DNA of 64,000 nt, taken from NCBI RefSeq assembly GCF_907163135.1, contig NZ_CAJQUA010000001.1:1441001-1505000 (forward strand), in the 5' to 3' direction. Position 1 is the first letter of the stretch; every line of letters begins with the position of its first letter. This DNA is from Brachymonas denitrificans. GTDB lineage: Bacteria > Pseudomonadota > Gammaproteobacteria > Burkholderiales > Burkholderiaceae_C. This document shows positions 45,152 to 54,312 of the stretch, piece by piece. The notes under the pieces are model-generated. The model searched no databases. It was given only the letters and a program-made list of their open reading frames with translations, and had not been told where the DNA came from. A program made the translations under genes and the position numbers.

Positions 45152-46711
45152 TCAACGCCGCAGCAACTGCCGCAGCCTGAACCCCCCGAGCGCCAGCGCA
45201 CCAAAGTACAACACGGCCGCACCGACGACGACCGCCACGAACTGCCCGATGCGCCACAGCTTGCTCTGCACCTCCACCCAGGGCAGCCCATCCGCCCACA
45301 GCAGGAAGGCGAACATCAGCAGCGTCGCCGCCAGCACCTGCAAAGAAAACTTGGCCCAGCCCGGCTCCGGACGGTAGCTGCCGCGGCGCAACAGCCCCGC
45401 CAGCAGCATGCCGGCGTTGAGCATGGCCGCCAGCGCAATCGACAGCGACAGGCCACCCACCGCCAGTCTGGGCACGAACACAAGGTTCATCAGTTGCGTG
45501 GCGATCAGCACGCCAATGGCAATCTTCACCGGCGTCTTGATATCCTGGCGCGCATAGTAGGCCGGCGCCAGCACCTTGATCGCCACCAGCCCCACCAGGC
45601 CGGCGCCATAGCCCATCAGCGCCAGCGTGGTCTGCTCCACGTCGGTACTACGGAAGGCGCCGTAGTGATACAGCACGCTCACCAGCGGCTTGGAAAACGC
45701 CAGCAGCGCCACGGCGCAGGGCACGGCCAGCAGCACGACCAGACGCAAGCCCCAGTCCAGCATGGACGAATACGCCTGCGCATCGCCCGAAGCCTTGGCA
45801 CGTGCCAGCTGCGGCATCAGCACCACGCCCAGCGCCACGCCCAGCATGGCCGTGGGAAACTCCATCAGCCGGTCCGCGTAGCTCAGCCAGCTCACGCTGC
45901 CCGCCGCCAGATGCGAGGCAATCTGCGTGTTGATCAGCAGCGAGATCTGCGCCACGCTCACGCCGAGGATGGCCGGCAGCATCAGCTTGCCGATGCGGCG
46001 CGTGTGCGGGTCTGCCAGCGCCTCGCGCATGGCCGACACACTCATGCCGATGCGCGGGAACATGCCCAGCCGGTGCAGCGCCCACAGCTGCGTGCCCAGC
46101 TGCAGCACGCCACCCACCATCACGCCCAGGCATAGTGCATACACCGGATGGATGCCCATGCGCCCGAACCAGGGCCCGCCCAGCCAGGCCGCGGCAATCA
46201 TCGCGATGTTCAGCAGCACCGGTGTGGCGGCCGGCACGGCATAACGCTTCCAGCTATTGAGCACACCGGCCGCCAGCGCCACCAGCGACATGAAGCCGAT
46301 ATAGGGGAAGATCCAGCGCGTCATCACCACCGCGGCCTCGAAGCCCTCGGGGTTCTTCTTCAGGCCGCTGGCCATCAGCCATACCAGCAGCGGCGCGAAC
46401 AGCACGCCCAGCGCGCAGAACACCACCAGCACCCAGAACAGCACCGTGGCCACCCGGTCGATCATGCGGTGCGTGGCGGCATCGCCCTCCTGCTCGCGCG
46501 CGGCGGCCAGCACCGGCACGAAGGCCTGGCTGAACGCCCCTTCGGCAAACAGGCGGCGGAACAGGTTGGGAATGCGGAATGCCACGTTGAAGGCATCGGT
46601 GAAGGCGCTGGCGCCGAAGGCCGAGGCGATCAGCAGTTCGCGGATCAGGCCGGTGATGCGGGAGGCCAGCGTCAGCAGCGAAACGGTGGAGGCAGACTTG
46701 AACAGGCTCAC
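45152..46711 (-). CDS. murJ: Lipid II flippase MurJ
   Basis: Translocates lipid II across the inner membrane for peptidoglycan synthesis. 519 residues with about 14 helices. MurJ features are SLLTLASRITGLIRELLIASAFG, FRIPNLFRRLFAEGAFSQAFVPVL and the mid-protein SWLSYADRLMEFPTAMLGVALG. The start is the GTG at 46711 (VSLFKSAS), matching the family N-terminus; the upstream in-frame 47 codons are not family-like and would run back to within about 70 bases of the rpsT -10 element. No clear Shine-Dalgarno. Divergent from rpsT. Confidence 0.95.
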   Translation of the reverse strand: MSLFKSASTVSLLTLASRITGLIRELLIASAFGASAFTDAFNVAFRIPNLFRRLFAEGAFSQAFVPVLAAAREQEGDAATHRMIDRVATVLFWVLVVFCALGVLFAPLLVWLMASGLKKNPEGFEAAVVMTRWIFPYIGFMSLVALAAGVLNSWKRYAVPAATPVLLNIAMIAAAWLGGPWFGRMGIHPVYALCLGVMVGGVLQLGTQLWALHRLGMFPRIGMSVSAMREALADPHTRRIGKLMLPAILGVSVAQISLLINTQIASHLAAGSVSWLSYADRLMEFPTAMLGVALGVVLMPQLARAKASGDAQAYSSMLDWGLRLVVLLAVPCAVALLAFSKPLVSVLYHYGAFRSTDVEQTTLALMGYGAGLVGLVAIKVLAPAYYARQDIKTPVKIAIGVLIATQLMNLVFVPRLAVGGLSLSIALAAMLNAGMLLAGLLRRGSYRPEPGWAKFSLQVLAATLLMFAFLLWADGLPWVEVQSKLWRIGQFVAVVVGAAVLYFGALALGGFRLRQLLRR

Positions 46712-46897
46712 GATGGAACGGTCAGGTGCGTCGCAGCAACGGCAGGAACGTCGCCACAAAAAAGCGCCCCACGGGCGCGGTGGTGCCATGGCAGGAACTG
46801 ACTCCGCCAAGGCTGGCACAGGAACCTGAAGTGTAGCGCCCTGCACACGCATTGGGCAGCCCGGAGCCTGTTGCAGCGCAATAAAAAACTCGGGTTC

Positions 46898-46926
46898 GTG
46901 ACAGCTGTGTCACACACCGCTATAAT
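46898..46926 (+). promoter_or_regulatory. Sigma-70 promoter of rpsT with an overlapping inverted repeat
   Basis: -35 GTGACA (46898-46903), 17-bp spacer, -10 TATAAT (46921-46926). The -35 is part of an inverted repeat GTGACA-GCTG-TGTCAC (46898-46913), which could bind a regulator. About 45 bases before the rpsT start. Confidence 0.75.
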
Positions 46927-46971
46927 TTCGCGTTTTGCTGACAACATCCTTCAACACAAGGAATACTGAAA

Positions 46972-47274
46972 ATGGCTTCTGGAAAACCCAAGAAAAAGAA
47001 CCCGCGCCTGGCCTCCGGCCGCAAGCGCGCGCGTCAAAACGTCAAGATCAACGCTGCGAACACCTCCCTGCGCTCCAAGTACCGCACGGCCGTGAAGAAC
47101 GTCGAGAAGGCCATCCTGGCCGGTGATACCGACAAGGCCAAGGACCTGTTCGCCAAGATGCAATCCGTGGTGGACGTCGTTGCCGACAAGGGCATCTTCC
47201 ACAAGAACAAGGCCGCTCGCGACAAGAGCCGCCTGTCTGCCAAGGTCAAGGCCCTGGCCGCAGCAGCCGCCTGA
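46972..47274 (+). CDS. rpsT: 30S ribosomal protein S20
   Basis: 100 residues, extremely basic. The start [21 protein letters not shown] and the middle [16 protein letters not shown] match S20, which binds 16S rRNA in the small-subunit body. The C-terminus is an alanine run, longer than E. coli S20 (87 residues). Preceded by a perfect -10 promoter. Two hairpins follow: GGAGCGG/CCGCTCC at 47292-47310, then a canonical terminator at 47347-47369. Confidence 0.98.
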   Translation: MASGKPKKKNPRLASGRKRARQNVKINAANTSLRSKYRTAVKNVEKAILAGDTDKAKDLFAKMQSVVDVVADKGIFHKNKAARDKSRLSAKVKALAAAAA

Positions 47275-47346
47275 TCGGCAGCTGCAAGCCCGGAGCGGCA
47301 TCCCCGCTCCGCCGTTTGTCTGGGTGCGCTGTCAGCAAGCAAGATC

Positions 47347-47369
47347 AAACCGCCTTCGGGCGGTTTTTT
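47347..47369 (+). terminator. Rho-independent terminator of rpsT
   Basis: Stem AAACCGCC (47347-47354) and GGCGGTTT (47359-47366) around a TTCG tetraloop, then T residues to 47369. Confidence 0.9.
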
Positions 47370-47390
47370 CATGGGCGCACGGCCACGCGC

Positions 47391-47412
47391 AAAAAAGCCG
47401 CCTGCTGGCGGC
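47391..47412 (-). terminator. Second terminator downstream of the DUF3579 gene
   Basis: On the minus strand GCCGCC and GGCGGC arms (plus 47397-47412) with a 4-base loop are followed by six T. Backs up the terminator at 47428-47453. Confidence 0.7.
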
Positions 47413-47427
47413 CTTGGCATCCGGGCG

Positions 47428-47453
47428 TAAAAAAACCGCTCAGGAAAGCGGCT
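47428..47453 (-). terminator. Terminator overlapping the DUF3579 stop codon
   Basis: On the minus strand GCCGCT and AGCGGT arms are followed by a T run (A tract on the plus strand, 47429-47435). The loop contains the TGA stop of the DUF3579 gene, so the last codons form the terminator stem. Confidence 0.75.
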
Positions 47454-47766
47454 TGGCGTCGGGCATCAGGCAGGCATCGACAATCTGGAGATCGTTGTCG
47501 CGGGCGAAATTCATCACGAAATCCCAGGCCTGGGGTTCGGCATCCTGCATGTCGCGGTTCACGATCACGCACTTGACGCCGGCCACGTTGTTGGGCGTGC
47601 ACCAGGGCGAATAGCGCAGGTGCCCGCCAAGACGCGGCGGATCGCCCTCGGGACGGAACTGGCTCATCACGCCGGCCAGGCGTTCGGCCCAGTCGCTCGG
47701 GCGGAAACGCCGCCCTTCCGAGGTCTGCCCGATGATGAACACTTCTTGCGAATTGGTGGATGCCAT
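47440..47766 (-). CDS. DUF3579 domain-containing protein
   Basis: 108 residues, cytosolic. N-terminal SQEVFIIGQTSEGRRFRPSDWAERLAG and central FRPEGDPPRLGGHLRYSPWCTP are characteristic of DUF3579, a small betaproteobacterial family of unknown function. The start MASTNSQEVF is chosen over an upstream in-frame ATG because the family begins here. Located between rpsT and argD as in many Burkholderiales, oriented opposite to both. Confidence 0.88.
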   Translation of the reverse strand: MASTNSQEVFIIGQTSEGRRFRPSDWAERLAGVMSQFRPEGDPPRLGGHLRYSPWCTPNNVAGVKCVIVNRDMQDAEPQAWDFVMNFARDNDLQIVDACLMPDAKPLS

Positions 47767-47979
47767 GGAAGTGAAAGCCGACAAGAACCGCGCAGCCCAG
47801 GATCGCCAGGCTGTCACGAAATTGTAAAAAGAGCGATTCTACCCCATGTGCCATTTTTCCTGAGTGGCGATAACCCCAAGCGGCAAGGGCCGATCACCCC
47901 CTGCGCGAACGGTTGGCGCGCGTCGTTGTTGCGGCAATGGCGCGCCAGTGGCGCCCGGTCTGCTCTACAATGTTTTTTT

Positions 47980-48000
47980 GGCCGGCATGATTAGCCGGCC
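47980..48000 (+). repeat. Hairpin in the argD leader
   Basis: Arms GGCCGGC (47980-47986) and GCCGGCC (47994-48000) with a 7-base loop, preceded rather than followed by seven T residues. A TACAAT box at 47966-47971 may be the -10 of argD, which would place this stem at the very 5' end of the transcript. Could stabilise or regulate the mRNA. Confidence 0.45.
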
Positions 48001-48056
48001 TGCTTCCTGCCTTCTGCACGCAGGTGCGGAGGGCTTTCTGTTTCCTGGAGCCCAGC

Positions 48057-49253
48057 ATGTCTGCACCGATTGCCGCCGCATCCCCCCATGTCATGAACAC
48101 TTACGGCCGCCTGCCGATCGCCATGTCGCATGGCCGAGGCTGCCGCGTGTGGGACGTGAACGGCAAGGAGTATCTGGACGGTCTGGGCGGCATTGCCGTC
48201 AACACGCTCGGCCACGCCCACCCCAAGCTGGTGGCCGCGCTGCAGGAGCAGGTAGGCCGGATGATCCACTGCTCCAACTACTACCACGTGCCCGGCCAGG
48301 AAGTGCTGGCGGCCAAGCTGGTGGAGCTCACCGGCATGCAGAACGTGTTTTTCTGCAATTCCGGCCTCGAAGCCAACGAAGCCGCGCTCAAGATCGCGCG
48401 CAAGTTCGGCCATGACAAGGGCATTGACAAGGCCGAAGTCGTGGTGTTCGAGAACGCCTTCCACGGCCGTTCCATCGCCACCCTGAGCGCCACCGGCAAC
48501 CCGAAGATCCATGCCGGTTTCGAACCGCTGGTGCCCGGCTTCATCCGCGTGCCGCGCAATGACATCGAGGCCCTGCGCCGCGCCACCGACGGCAACGCCA
48601 ATATCACCGCCGTGCTGCTCGAACCGATCCAGGGCGAAGGCGGCATCCACGAATACCATGCCGACTTCCTGCAGCAACTGCGCGCCCTGTGCGACGAGCG
48701 CGACTGGCTGCTGATGCTCGACGAAATCCAGTGCGGCTTCGGCCGTACCGGCAAGTGGTTTGCCCACCAGTGGGCCGGCATCCAGCCCGATGTGATGAGC
48801 CTGGCCAAGGGTCTGGGTTCCGGCGTGCCGATCGGCGCGCTGGTAGCCGGCCCGCGCGCTGCCAACGTGCTGCAACCCGGCAACCACGGCACCACCTTCG
48901 GCGGCAACCCGCTGGCCATGCGCGCGGGTATCGAAACCATCCGCATCATGGAAGAGGAAAACCTGCTCGAAAACGCCGCACAGGTCGGCCAGCACCTCAA
49001 GCAGGCGCTGGAACAGGCCTTCGCCGGTGTCGACGGCGTGAAGGAAGTGCGCGGACACGGCCTGATGCTGGGCGTGGAGCTGAGCAAACCCTGCGGCGCC
49101 CTGCTGGAACAGGCGGCCCAGCGCGGCCTGCTGTTCAGCGTCACTGCCGACCGCGTGATCCGCCTGGTGCCGCCGCTCACGCTCACGCGCGCCGAAGCCG
49201 ACGAGATCGTCGCCATCCTGGCGCCGCTGGTCAAGGAATTCCTGGCAGCCTGA
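48057..49253 (+). CDS. argD: Acetylornithine aminotransferase
   Basis: PLP enzyme of arginine synthesis (N-acetylglutamate semialdehyde to N-acetylornithine), possibly also acting on succinyldiaminopimelate. 398 residues. Class-III markers: NSGLEANEAALKIAR, FENAFHGRSIATLSATGN, LLMLDEIQCGFGRTG, and the PLP lysine in SLAKGLGSGVPIGALVAG. The start MSAPIAAASPH has GGAG six bases upstream. An inverted repeat GGCCGGC/GCCGGCC (47980-48000) lies in its leader. argF follows 52 bases later. Confidence 0.95.
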   Translation: MSAPIAAASPHVMNTYGRLPIAMSHGRGCRVWDVNGKEYLDGLGGIAVNTLGHAHPKLVAALQEQVGRMIHCSNYYHVPGQEVLAAKLVELTGMQNVFFCNSGLEANEAALKIARKFGHDKGIDKAEVVVFENAFHGRSIATLSATGNPKIHAGFEPLVPGFIRVPRNDIEALRRATDGNANITAVLLEPIQGEGGIHEYHADFLQQLRALCDERDWLLMLDEIQCGFGRTGKWFAHQWAGIQPDVMSLAKGLGSGVPIGALVAGPRAANVLQPGNHGTTFGGNPLAMRAGIETIRIMEEENLLENAAQVGQHLKQALEQAFAGVDGVKEVRGHGLMLGVELSKPCGALLEQAAQRGLLFSVTADRVIRLVPPLTLTRAEADEIVAILAPLVKEFLAA

Positions 49254-49305
49254 TACGGGGCGGCCAGCCGCCGCCCTCCCGTTTGAACGTCCCGGGACCG
49301 CTCCC

Positions 49306-50214
<909 letters not shown>

Positions 50215-50237
50215 GCCCCTCGCCATCTTTCACGACC

Positions 50238-50549
50238 ATGGCCGGACCCTGCCAGACCTGCGGCGCCTGTTGCGCCGCTTTTCGCGTGGATTTTTCCAGG
50301 CACGAACTGCAGTCCGATGGCGGCATCGTGCCCGACGGGCTGGCATTGCCGCTGACCGCCAGCCTGAGCCGCCTGCGCGGCACCGACCATCAGCCGCCCC
50401 GCTGCGCTGCTCTCTGTGGCCAGGTCGGCCGGCAGGTGTCCTGCGGCATCTACGAATGGCGCCCCAATCCCTGTCGCGAACTGGAAGCCGGCAGCGATGG
50501 CTGCAACCGTGCACGCTTGCGCAATGGTTTGCCAGTGCTGGACATGTGA
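50238..50549 (+). CDS. YkgJ-family cysteine cluster protein
   Basis: 103 residues. CQTCGACCAAFRVDF carries the CxxCxxCC cysteines, with further cysteines in CAALCGQVGRQVSCGIYEWRPNPC, a pattern of the YkgJ/UPF0153 zinc- or iron-binding family. Function unknown. It starts 24 bases after argF on the same strand, so it is probably co-transcribed, though its link to arginine metabolism may be incidental. Converges on a lipoprotein gene. Confidence 0.9.
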   Translation: MAGPCQTCGACCAAFRVDFSRHELQSDGGIVPDGLALPLTASLSRLRGTDHQPPRCAALCGQVGRQVSCGIYEWRPNPCRELEAGSDGCNRARLRNGLPVLDM

Positions 50550-50599
50550 TCCCGCGCTCAGGCCCGCCAACGCGAGCTGTCTATGAAGGGGCGGGCCGC

Positions 50600-51013
50600 T
50601 TAACGCTTGGGCGCGATCCGGAACACGTGCCAGGTGCCGTTGACGTTGTCACCCGTAGTATCTCCCGGGCGCACATCCTTGCTCCAGAAGTACAGCGGCT
50701 TGCCCACCAGCGCCCACTGCTTGCGACCGTCGGCGCGCGTCAGCACGCTGAAGTCGCCACGGCCCACATCGCTGCTGCTGGCCAGCAGGGGCGGCCAGTT
50801 CACGGCGCACTGGTCATTGCAGTTGGACTGGTTCACGCCGTCGTTATCGAAGGTGTAGAGCGTCATGCGGTTGGCCGTACCGACCATGATGCCGCCGGCG
50901 TTCACCGCGGGAGGCATGTCGCTGGCGCTGGGAGCGTTATTGCCGGTACCGGCGCAGCCGGCCAGAAACACGGTAGCGGCAGCGGTGGTCATCAGGGCCA
51001 TGGACTTGATCAT
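50600..51013 (-). CDS. COG4315-type secreted repeat lipoprotein
   Basis: 137 residues. Signal peptide MIKSMALMTTAAATVFLAGC with lipobox. The mature part has the two repeats of the COG4315/secreted-repeat family: MTLYTFDNDGVNQSNCNDQCAVNWPPLLA, and GKPLYFWSKDVRPGDTTGD after it. Cysteines are paired in the first repeat. Function unknown; members are periplasmic. The ATG at 51013 is chosen because AAGGAG lies six bases upstream; an ATG two codons earlier directly abuts the ribosome site. Confidence 0.88.
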   Translation of the reverse strand: MIKSMALMTTAAATVFLAGCAGTGNNAPSASDMPPAVNAGGIMVGTANRMTLYTFDNDGVNQSNCNDQCAVNWPPLLASSSDVGRGDFSVLTRADGRKQWALVGKPLYFWSKDVRPGDTTGDNVNGTWHVFRIAPKR

Positions 51014-51106
51014 GCGCATCTCCTTCGGTGCAATGTCGGAACAAGGGATAGTCCATCATACAGGGCGACATTCCCGCACGGGTAGGACAAGCGCCCGAGC
51101 GGCTCC

Positions 51107-52315
51107 CTACACCACCGATTGCCCGTACAGCCAGGGCACATCCAGCAGGCGTTCCCCCAGCATCCGCATGCCCAGATCACGACCCCAGCGCATCACGCCG
51201 GTGCTGTGGAAGATGTTGCCATTGCGGATGCTGCGCTGCTGCACGCGCGCGCAGCGCTGCCAGCGGCGCTCGGCATAGCGGTACAGCGCCTTTTCACCAA
51301 TGCCGTCGGCCTGCATGCACTGGGCCAGCACGGCCGCATCCTCCAGCGCCATGCCGGCGCCCTGCGCCATGAAGGGACGCATCGGATGCGCCGCATCCCC
51401 GAGCAGGGCCACCCTGCCCTGCACCATCTCGCTGGCCGAGCGCACCGGCGGGCGATCGCACAGCGGCCACAGGCGCCAGTGCTCGATCGCCTTGGCCATG
51501 CCCAGCACCGGCGCCGCCGTGCCTGCCATTGCGGCCCGCAGATGTCCGGCATTGGCCGCATGGTCCCAGCTCTGCAGGTCATCCGGTCGCGGCCCCTGCA
51601 CCAGCGCCACCACGTTCATGTGACTGCCGCCGCGCACGGGATACTGCACCATGTGCATGCGGTCTCCCAGCCAGGCTGTCACCTGCCGGCTGCGCAAGGC
51701 CGGCGGCAGGCTGTCCTGACGCACCAGCGCACGATAGGCCAGAATGCCGCTGTAGCGCGGCGCGGCCTCGCCCGGCAGCATCTGGCGGCGCACCTGGCTC
51801 CACAAGCCGTCCGCGCCGATTAGCACATTGGCTTCCACAGTCTCGGTGGTTTTCGGCCCAGCCATGGGACCGGCAGCGAGGTCGACGGCCAGTCTGCCGT
51901 CCTCCAGCTTCTTCCAGCCCTGCACCTGGCGCTGCAGCAAGGGCTGCACGGCAAACTGCTGCTGGACATTCTGCAGCAGCAGTTCGTGCAGATCGGCCCG
52001 GTGCACCGTGGCATAGGGCGCGCCATAGCGCAGCGCAAAGCGCGCATCCAGATGCAGGGTACCCAGCGTGCGGCCATTGGCGGCATCACGCACACGCAGC
52101 AGTTGCGGAAAGGACGCAATGCGCTGCAGCCCGTCACCCAGCCCCCAGCTCTTGAGCACGCGCACCACATTGGGGCCGAGCTGGATGCCCGCACCCACCT
52201 CTCCCCAGGCATCCGCCTGCTCCACCACAGTCACGCGGGCGCCATTGCGCGCCAGCGCCAGGGCAGCAGCCAAGCCGCCGATGCCGCCTCCGGCAATCAG
52301 AATCGGTGTATCCAT
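51107..52315 (-). CDS. FAD-dependent monooxygenase (aromatic hydroxylase type)
   Basis: 402 residues. N-terminal FAD motif ILIAGGGIGGLAAALAL, the GADGLWSQVRRQM substrate/NADPH block (DG motif), and GDAAHPMRPFMAQGAGMALEDA binding FAD ribityl. Overall similar to salicylate 1-hydroxylase and 3-hydroxybenzoate 6-hydroxylase, so a single-component flavoprotein hydroxylase for an aromatic acid is likely. No aromatic-catabolism genes are adjacent, so the substrate cannot be set. It is followed by the lipoprotein gene about 90 bases downstream on the same strand and diverges from trhP. Confidence 0.88.
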   Translation of the reverse strand: MDTPILIAGGGIGGLAAALALARNGARVTVVEQADAWGEVGAGIQLGPNVVRVLKSWGLGDGLQRIASFPQLLRVRDAANGRTLGTLHLDARFALRYGAPYATVHRADLHELLLQNVQQQFAVQPLLQRQVQGWKKLEDGRLAVDLAAGPMAGPKTTETVEANVLIGADGLWSQVRRQMLPGEAAPRYSGILAYRALVRQDSLPPALRSRQVTAWLGDRMHMVQYPVRGGSHMNVVALVQGPRPDDLQSWDHAANAGHLRAAMAGTAAPVLGMAKAIEHWRLWPLCDRPPVRSASEMVQGRVALLGDAAHPMRPFMAQGAGMALEDAAVLAQCMQADGIGEKALYRYAERRWQRCARVQQRSIRNGNIFHSTGVMRWGRDLGMRMLGERLLDVPWLYGQSVV

Positions 52316-52489
52316 GCTGCGATTGTCCCTGCAAATGGCCGGTTTCGCGCCACCGCGCGTCCATGCCGAGCGCGCTTGTTGACCTGACGCAATGCCGGAT
52401 TCTTGCCTGACCCCTGTCCTTGTCAGGCCAAAAGCCGGAAAATAGCGGGTTTCACGCTATCACGACGGCCCTGCAAGTCGTCCCCTGCC

Positions 52490-53962
52490 ATGACCGCCAC
52501 CCTCAAAGCCCCCGAGCTGCTACTCCCTGCCGGCAGCCTCGACAAGATGCGCGCTGCCTACGACTACGGCGCCGATGCCGTCTATGCCGGCCAGCCGCGC
52601 TACAGCCTGCGCGCGCGCAACAACGAATTCAAACTGGAACAACTGCAACAGGGCATTGCCGAAGCGCATGCCCGCGGCAAGAAGCTGTTTGTTACCAGCA
52701 ACCTGCTTCCGCACAACGACAAGGTGCGCACCTACATGCGCGACATCGAGCCGGTGATCGCCATGCGCCCGGACGCCCTGATCATGGCCGATCCCGGCTT
52801 GATCATGATGGTGCGCGAGAAATGGCCCGAAATGCCCATCCACCTGTCGGTGCAGGCCAATACCGTCAACTACGCCGCGGTGAAGTTCTGGCAGAAAGTG
52901 GGCGTCAGCCGCATCATCCTCTCGCGCGAACTCAGCCTGGACGAAATCGAGCGCATCCGCCAGGAATGCCCGGACATGGAACTGGAAGTATTCGTGCACG
53001 GCGCGCTGTGCATCGCCTACAGCGGCCGCTGCCTGCTCAGCGGCTACTTCAACCGGCGCGATCCCAACCAGGGCACCTGCACCAACGCCTGCCGCTGGAA
53101 CTACGCCACGCACGATGCAGAAGTGGACAGCAATACGGGCGATGCCATCGGCACGAAGATGGACAAGGATTTCAGCTTTGAAGCGGAACAGGAGCGAGCA
53201 GAAAAAGCCTTTTCCGCCAGCAGCCGGGCGGGCTCTGCCGCGGGAGCCAGCGCGGGCAGGTGCGGGTCGGAAACAGCAGACGGAGCCACCCATGCCCTTT
53301 CCGCCACCGGCGACGGCCAGCGCCACCCGCTGGCCGACAAGGTCTACCTGATCGAGGAAGTCGGCCGCCCGGGCGAACTGATGCCCATCATGGAGGACGA
53401 GCACGGCACATACATCATGAACAGCAAGGACTTGCGCGCTGTCGAATATGTGGAGCGCCTGACGCAGATCGGCGTCGACTCCCTCAAGATCGAGGGTCGC
53501 ACCAAGAGCCTGTATTACGTCAGCCGCACGGCCCAGATCTACCGCCGCGCCATCGACGATGCCGTGGCCGGCCGCCCCTTCAACCCCTCCCTCATCACCG
53601 AGCTGGAAGGTCTCAGCAACCGCGGCTACACTGCCGGCTTCCTGGAGCGCCGCCCTGCGCAAGACTACCAGAATTACGAAACCGGCAGCTCTCAGACCCA
53701 GCGCAGCCAGTTCGTCGGCGAAGTCAGCAAAAGCGAGGCGCGCGACGGCTGGCTGCAGGTGGAAGTGAAGAACCGCTTTGCCGTAGGAGACCGCATCGAG
53801 GTGATCCATCCCGGCGGCAACGAAATCATGACCCTGCAGGCCATGCAGAATGCCGACGGGCTGGATATCCAGGTCGCCAATGGCAGCCCGCTCAAGGTGT
53901 GGCTACAGTTGGATGTGCGCTACCAGGGCGCGCTGTTGGCACGGATGGTGGGCAACGCATGA
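52490..53962 (+). CDS. trhP: Peptidase U32-family tRNA hydroxylation protein TrhP (YegQ)
   Basis: TrhP contributes to prephenate-dependent 5-hydroxyuridine formation at tRNA wobble U34. 490 residues against about 453 for E. coli YegQ. The U32 signature EVFVHGALCIAYSGRCLLSGY is at about 165-186 and further cysteines (CTNACRW) follow. Residues ~232-280 are a low-complexity Ala/Ser/Gly/Glu stretch absent from E. coli YegQ, between the catalytic part and VYLIEEVGRPGE. The start MTATLKAPELLLPAGS matches the family. A 65-residue membrane protein gene overlaps its stop. Confidence 0.93.
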   Translation: MTATLKAPELLLPAGSLDKMRAAYDYGADAVYAGQPRYSLRARNNEFKLEQLQQGIAEAHARGKKLFVTSNLLPHNDKVRTYMRDIEPVIAMRPDALIMADPGLIMMVREKWPEMPIHLSVQANTVNYAAVKFWQKVGVSRIILSRELSLDEIERIRQECPDMELEVFVHGALCIAYSGRCLLSGYFNRRDPNQGTCTNACRWNYATHDAEVDSNTGDAIGTKMDKDFSFEAEQERAEKAFSASSRAGSAAGASAGRCGSETADGATHALSATGDGQRHPLADKVYLIEEVGRPGELMPIMEDEHGTYIMNSKDLRAVEYVERLTQIGVDSLKIEGRTKSLYYVSRTAQIYRRAIDDAVAGRPFNPSLITELEGLSNRGYTAGFLERRPAQDYQNYETGSSQTQRSQFVGEVSKSEARDGWLQVEVKNRFAVGDRIEVIHPGGNEIMTLQAMQNADGLDIQVANGSPLKVWLQLDVRYQGALLARMVGNA

Positions 53963-54156
53963 AGCAGACACCCGAGCCCTCCAAGGTGGCGTTCTGGGTG
54001 GGCAACGGCGTACTCGCCGTCGCCCTGCTGATGCTGTTCTTCATGAATGCCCTGGCAGCACGTTTCGGCATGGGCGCCTTTGTGGCATGGGCCGTTCTGG
54101 CTGCGGTTGGCGTGTCCCTGGTGATGAAGGACAAGCGCGACGAACCCCCGCTCTAG
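53959..54156 (+). CDS. Small two-helix membrane protein, function unknown
   Basis: 65 residues. Soluble start (MKQTPEPSKVAFW), two hydrophobic helices (~12-34, ~37-55), and a charged tail KDKRDEPPL. The start ATG overlaps the trhP stop (ATGA), so it is translated with trhP. A bidirectional terminator follows. I do not recognise the family. Confidence 0.7.
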   Translation: MKQTPEPSKVAFWVGNGVLAVALLMLFFMNALAARFGMGAFVAWAVLAAVGVSLVMKDKRDEPPL

Positions 54157-54245
54157 TCCCATATTGCCTGCAGGGCTGCAAGAAAAACGGGCTGTTGGTA
54201 CGGCACCCTGCCTCCCCGTAGATCCTCACCCGGTTTCAGTAATGA

Positions 54246-54269
54246 AAAAACGACCCTTGCGGGTCGTTT
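54246..54269. terminator. Bidirectional terminator between trhP and acnB operons
   Basis: Arms AAAACGACCC (54246-54255) and GGGTCGTTTT (54260-54269) with a 4-base loop; A and T runs on both sides allow termination in both directions. Confidence 0.9.
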
Positions 54270-54312
54270 TATCGTTCATGCGCACCCCGCAGGGCGCGCA
54301 CTGTCAGACAGC

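Noticed and set aside
47980-48000. Hairpin before argD as a terminator
   Set aside because: The T run precedes the stem on the plus strand, and the minus strand would be followed by A residues; neither fits a Rho-independent terminator.
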